Below are positions 60,624-64,000 of a stretch of 64,000 nt of DNA, piece after piece. The stretch spans positions 36,444,964 through 36,508,963 of the forward strand of contig OW203761.1 in NCBI GenBank assembly GCA_934045905.1, in the 5' to 3' direction. Position 1 is the first letter of the stretch; the number at the start of each line of letters is the position of its first letter. The stretch is from Leuctra nigra. Taxonomy: Eukaryota; Arthropoda; Insecta; Plecoptera; Leuctridae. The notes under the pieces are model-generated. The model was not told the DNA's origin. It made no database searches and was given only the letters and a program-made list of their open reading frames with translations. The position numbers and the translations under genes are program-made.

Positions 60624-63600
60624 TTCTATGATATTGATGAAACTTGAAGATATAAGTTCAGATTATGTTAGGTACTACTTTTATGTAAAACTATCTTCGA
60701 GCTATAAACGAACAGTTTAGAAGATAACGCCGGTTTGATGGACTCATTTCATAACTTTATTTAAATCAGGATGAAACAAATGTTCATAAGAGTCCTCCGT
60801 CGGAATCTAGATTCAGTAACCTTCTGTTATTAAAATCTCCAGACGAGTAATAAAAAAAATATAAAGTATAAAAACACCGCGCAAGAGTTCTCCAACGTGA
60901 ATTTTCATCTCTCAAAAAACAAGCTCTTTACTTGGAGCAAGTAAGTAATGTGTAAGACTCGTCGCTATAAATCACACGGGCAAAGACGGCAGCCAAGTAG
61001 CGCAGCACGAAGTTTGCTGTTCTGCTAAACACTCCTTACACACTGCATGTTCCCTGGCCGATTAGCCTTTTAAAACAGCCCCGGCTGAGGCTGACCGATC
61101 AATAGATTCGAGATTGAAATTAATGAACTGGCTGCGGGCTTCTTGGACGACTCTCGAACTTCTTCAGTTTACACCGCGGAGGTTCGGAACATCGCATTAA
61201 TAATCGCGTGGTTGGAGCAGCTGGCGCCCGAGACACCAAGCGACGGAGATGGATGCTAAAAACAAGACCTCAAAGAGAGAAGAAGAAGATGGACACTTAC
61301 GTGATTTATATGCACTGTGAATGAAGAAGATTGACGAATGAAAAAGAAAGCGGCGAGTAGACGTGATGTCGTGATAATAATCTTAGGGGATGATGTTGAT
61401 GATGACGTCACATATGTGAGAAGGTTTGGAGGAGAGAGAAAGAGAGGAGGGAGAGAGTTGACGGATTGAGGGCGAAGTGCTGAATCTGCTATTCCGGAGA
61501 ATTCGTTTAGCGGGGGAATTAGCTCGGCATTCCGCGGCCAGGCCAAAGCCGATGGCGTGAATAATTCAAAGGAAATAGAAACTCTGTGCGTGAATAGATG
61601 TGCACAATATGGACGCCGAGCTTAAAATACAAACGAATTGCTTGTTTAAAAATTGAACGAATATTAAATACGAGTTTAGAGACAGGCGAATCGCAGTTGG
61701 ATGAATTATAGATCAACGTCGGTTGTCGGACTATGAATATTTCCCTCTGCTTCTGATTGTTACAAGTGGGCAGAACTCTCGTCAAACGTCAATCGATGCA
61801 GGCGGACGGGACGCGAAGCAACGCATCGCAAACGCAAGCCAAATCCCAAGTATAATTTATGAAACACGCGCTCGGGAAACTCGGCGTTTCATTCGCGGTT
61901 CGATTTTTCATTAATCACTCGGGAACCATTATAACATGTGACGCCGGACAGCTTGAATGGGCGATGTGGTGGCGCTTCGGTCTACTCCAATATTCGACAC
62001 ACAAAAAAACCAATAAAAACTCACAGGCAAAATAGTCAACAAAATATTTTCAAAACTATAGGCTCATAGAAATGTTATATCCACGTTATGCGACCCGCGG
62101 ACAAATTCTCCCCCTCCCCACTACCCGATTGCCATTGTAACGTTCTCATAATTCGATGTAATTCCGAAGGAAACAGCTGAATCTGTCACATCCGTTTTGT
62201 TTTCGTGACACTTACCACAGGAGATAAATGAAATGTACGTTCCCTGTCGCCCGTCGTTCCCAATGTGAGAACAATATGTTGCTAAATGGATGATACACTG
62301 CACTGACAGGGCAGCCCATTGTCTCCCGTCCAACGCTTTCAACAATGACAACGCTGTTTGTTGTTCGTCCGACGATTGTTTCACATCACAACAATGGTTT
62401 TTAGCGTCGGGATGCCAACGTCAGATGCCGCTGGAAGGTGGCGTCGTATTCAATGCCGAATGAATATAAGGGTAGGTTTTTTTAAAACTCTGACCAAACG
62501 GGTGGAATTCCTGAAGAACATTCATCACCGAGGGAGTATTCCATGACGCCTGATAACCGTGCGTTTGGCGGTGAAATATTGACGTCGGGACGCTAATAGT
62601 CGGGGAAGACGCCTTTCCCCGGTTATAGAATATAACAGATTCAATGCACAGTTTGATAGCATTAGTTTGATGCCACATGAAATATATCGGGAGATTAAAT
62701 TATCGGGATCCAATGTTTCGCCTGTCAATTCCAGACATTCAATGGATGGAACTTTATTCATTTCAGCAGAACTATCAATTTTGATATTGGTATTCTATTG
62801 ATGGGAAGACTTATAAAGTTGTGATAAATGTTATTTGCCGAGTCGGGTTTAAGTGTACTCAAAGGAAACCTCTTCGTCGAGTGTCTCCAAGGGTTTGTTG
62901 CATGCATTATCGCCGACACATCCATCTCGATGTGACACTGGAGGTCCTACAGGATCACGGGGAAGGGAGAAGGTCACATGCATATTGGAAATCGTTGTGT
63001 GAATCACACCCGCTGTGATATCAACAGAATTAATGGGATATTCTTCAAAATGGCGGATGGAATGTTTTGTCCACTAATTGAATAGCTCGCGTTGATGTTA
63101 TTTTCAGCGTCATGGTTATGTCCGACAAGTTGTAATAACTCATCTGTTTTGTCTCGTTCTCGGCCAGGTCAAGTTAACCAGTTTCTAGGATTAGTTTCTC
63201 ATCTCTGCTGCGGGAAAAAGCGTTGCGGCGTTGCGAGTATTCGTCAACGCCCGCAACAAAACGAGCAAATCCAACGCTCTCTTGTTCGAGCTCGCCATCG
63301 CGCCATGCATCCACCCAATTCCCCACTCGTCAACCGAATAAAGTTAATTTAACTTCGGCCCGCGACGAAACAACCGGAGTTAGCACTTTCCACTTTCCTC
63401 TCTCGCCGCCTGCAAACCGCTCGCTGCTACCCACGTGTCTGGGAACGCAAAAGAAAACGCCACAATCGGAAAACGCAAAGCTGAAACCCCCCTCATTACA
63501 CAGTTTTCACCGCAGCAAATATCCAGCCCGCTCTTGATGCCTAATGCTTCATCAACCGTAGATTTGAGGGCAATATTTTACTGGATTCAAGATCCCTGCC

Positions 63601-64000
63601 CGAAACCACAATACTTTTTGAATCTTTTCAACTCACTACGTTTCATCTGGTTTTAACGAGCGGGTTCCGTATACTAACCTATACCATGAGATAAATCGGC
63701 TTAAATGAACATCAAATGCAGTTGGCCAAGCATGAAATAAGTTCCAACCCTCGCTTCAGTTTAACATGCAGGCTTGCACGTGATGCTTTCAATCATAAAT
63801 TGATGTTTGGATCGAACCCCTTATGGCAACTGCTGGCTGGCATGCCCTCTGAATTCGCAAACAACATATTATTTTCATAGGATGTTTTAGCTTGTGGATA
63901 AATCAAGAATAGCAGGCAATTCGCATGGCGGATGGACTCAACTGTAATCTTTATTACTCACTATGTTTACCTCAGTGGCCACTGAGCACTGACCTAAATA

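Larger units (their letters stand above)
57000..64000. other. Gene-free right end with CpG-rich patches
   Basis: CpG-rich patches lie at about 58.27-58.45, 60.0-60.4, 61.1-61.26, 61.7-62.0, 62.1-62.7 and 63.1-63.55 kb in otherwise AT-rich DNA. No ORF above about 105 codons and no recognisable domain on either strand. No mobile element ends were identified here. This may be regulatory or upstream-intron DNA of the CUB gene or of a neighbour outside the window. Confidence 0.45.

Overview
The window is nuclear DNA from an arthropod, most likely an insect with a large, repeat-rich genome. Evidence: spliced coding exons with GT-AG borders and phases that join exactly, kilobase introns, a tRNA-derived SINE with box A and box B, Penelope-like retroelement fragments, Tc1/mariner-like and other MITEs, and primer-binding sites matching eukaryotic tRNA-Lys and tRNA-Leu ends. 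I see no prokaryotic gene organisation. I do not assign an order or species.

Only one protein-coding gene can be supported. It lies on the minus strand, from an exon at 27345-27542 (holding the start codon) through coding exons at 11233-11369, 6577-6777, 3021-3364 and 1024-1243, and continues past the left edge. The five exons join in frame to 363 residues: signal peptide, one LDL-receptor class A module, a first CUB domain, a linker and a nearly complete second CUB domain. It is therefore the amino-terminal, extracellular part of a secreted or membrane receptor-like protein. The exon with the start codon has a 3' splice site just upstream of the ATG, so the true 5' end and promoter are further right, possibly beyond the window.

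Layout: 1-970, presumed intron or downstream gene sequence with a tRNA-Lys type primer-binding site. 1024-11369, four coding exons in an intron landscape full of old mobile DNA: a motif array with unlike spacers at 2018-2264, a Tc1-like MITE, two copies of a Penelope-like element tail, and a tRNA-Leu type primer-binding site. 11370-27344, a 16-kb intron with a perfect GCGCATGCGC site, a 208-bp TA-flanked MITE and an 83-nt hairpin. 27543-64000, no recognisable coding sequence: a 29-bp minisatellite at 35 kb, a 1.1-kb foldback element at 43.8-44.9 kb, a five-copy array of a roughly 155-bp unit carrying TGACGTCACTTCCGG at 45 kb, a SINE at 49.4-49.7 kb and several MITEs, separated by CpG-containing non-coding blocks (notably 46.7-47.0, 50.5-50.8, 51.8-53.3 and 60.0-63.5 kb) that look more like regulatory DNA than repeats.

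The most unusual signals are the dispersed 17-bp motif CACGGCACCTCCACCAA (clustered at 2.0-2.26 kb, with an exact inverted copy at 60.6 kb and close variants across the window), the nearly identical 228-bp arms of the foldback element, and the CRE/ETS-like tandem array beside it.
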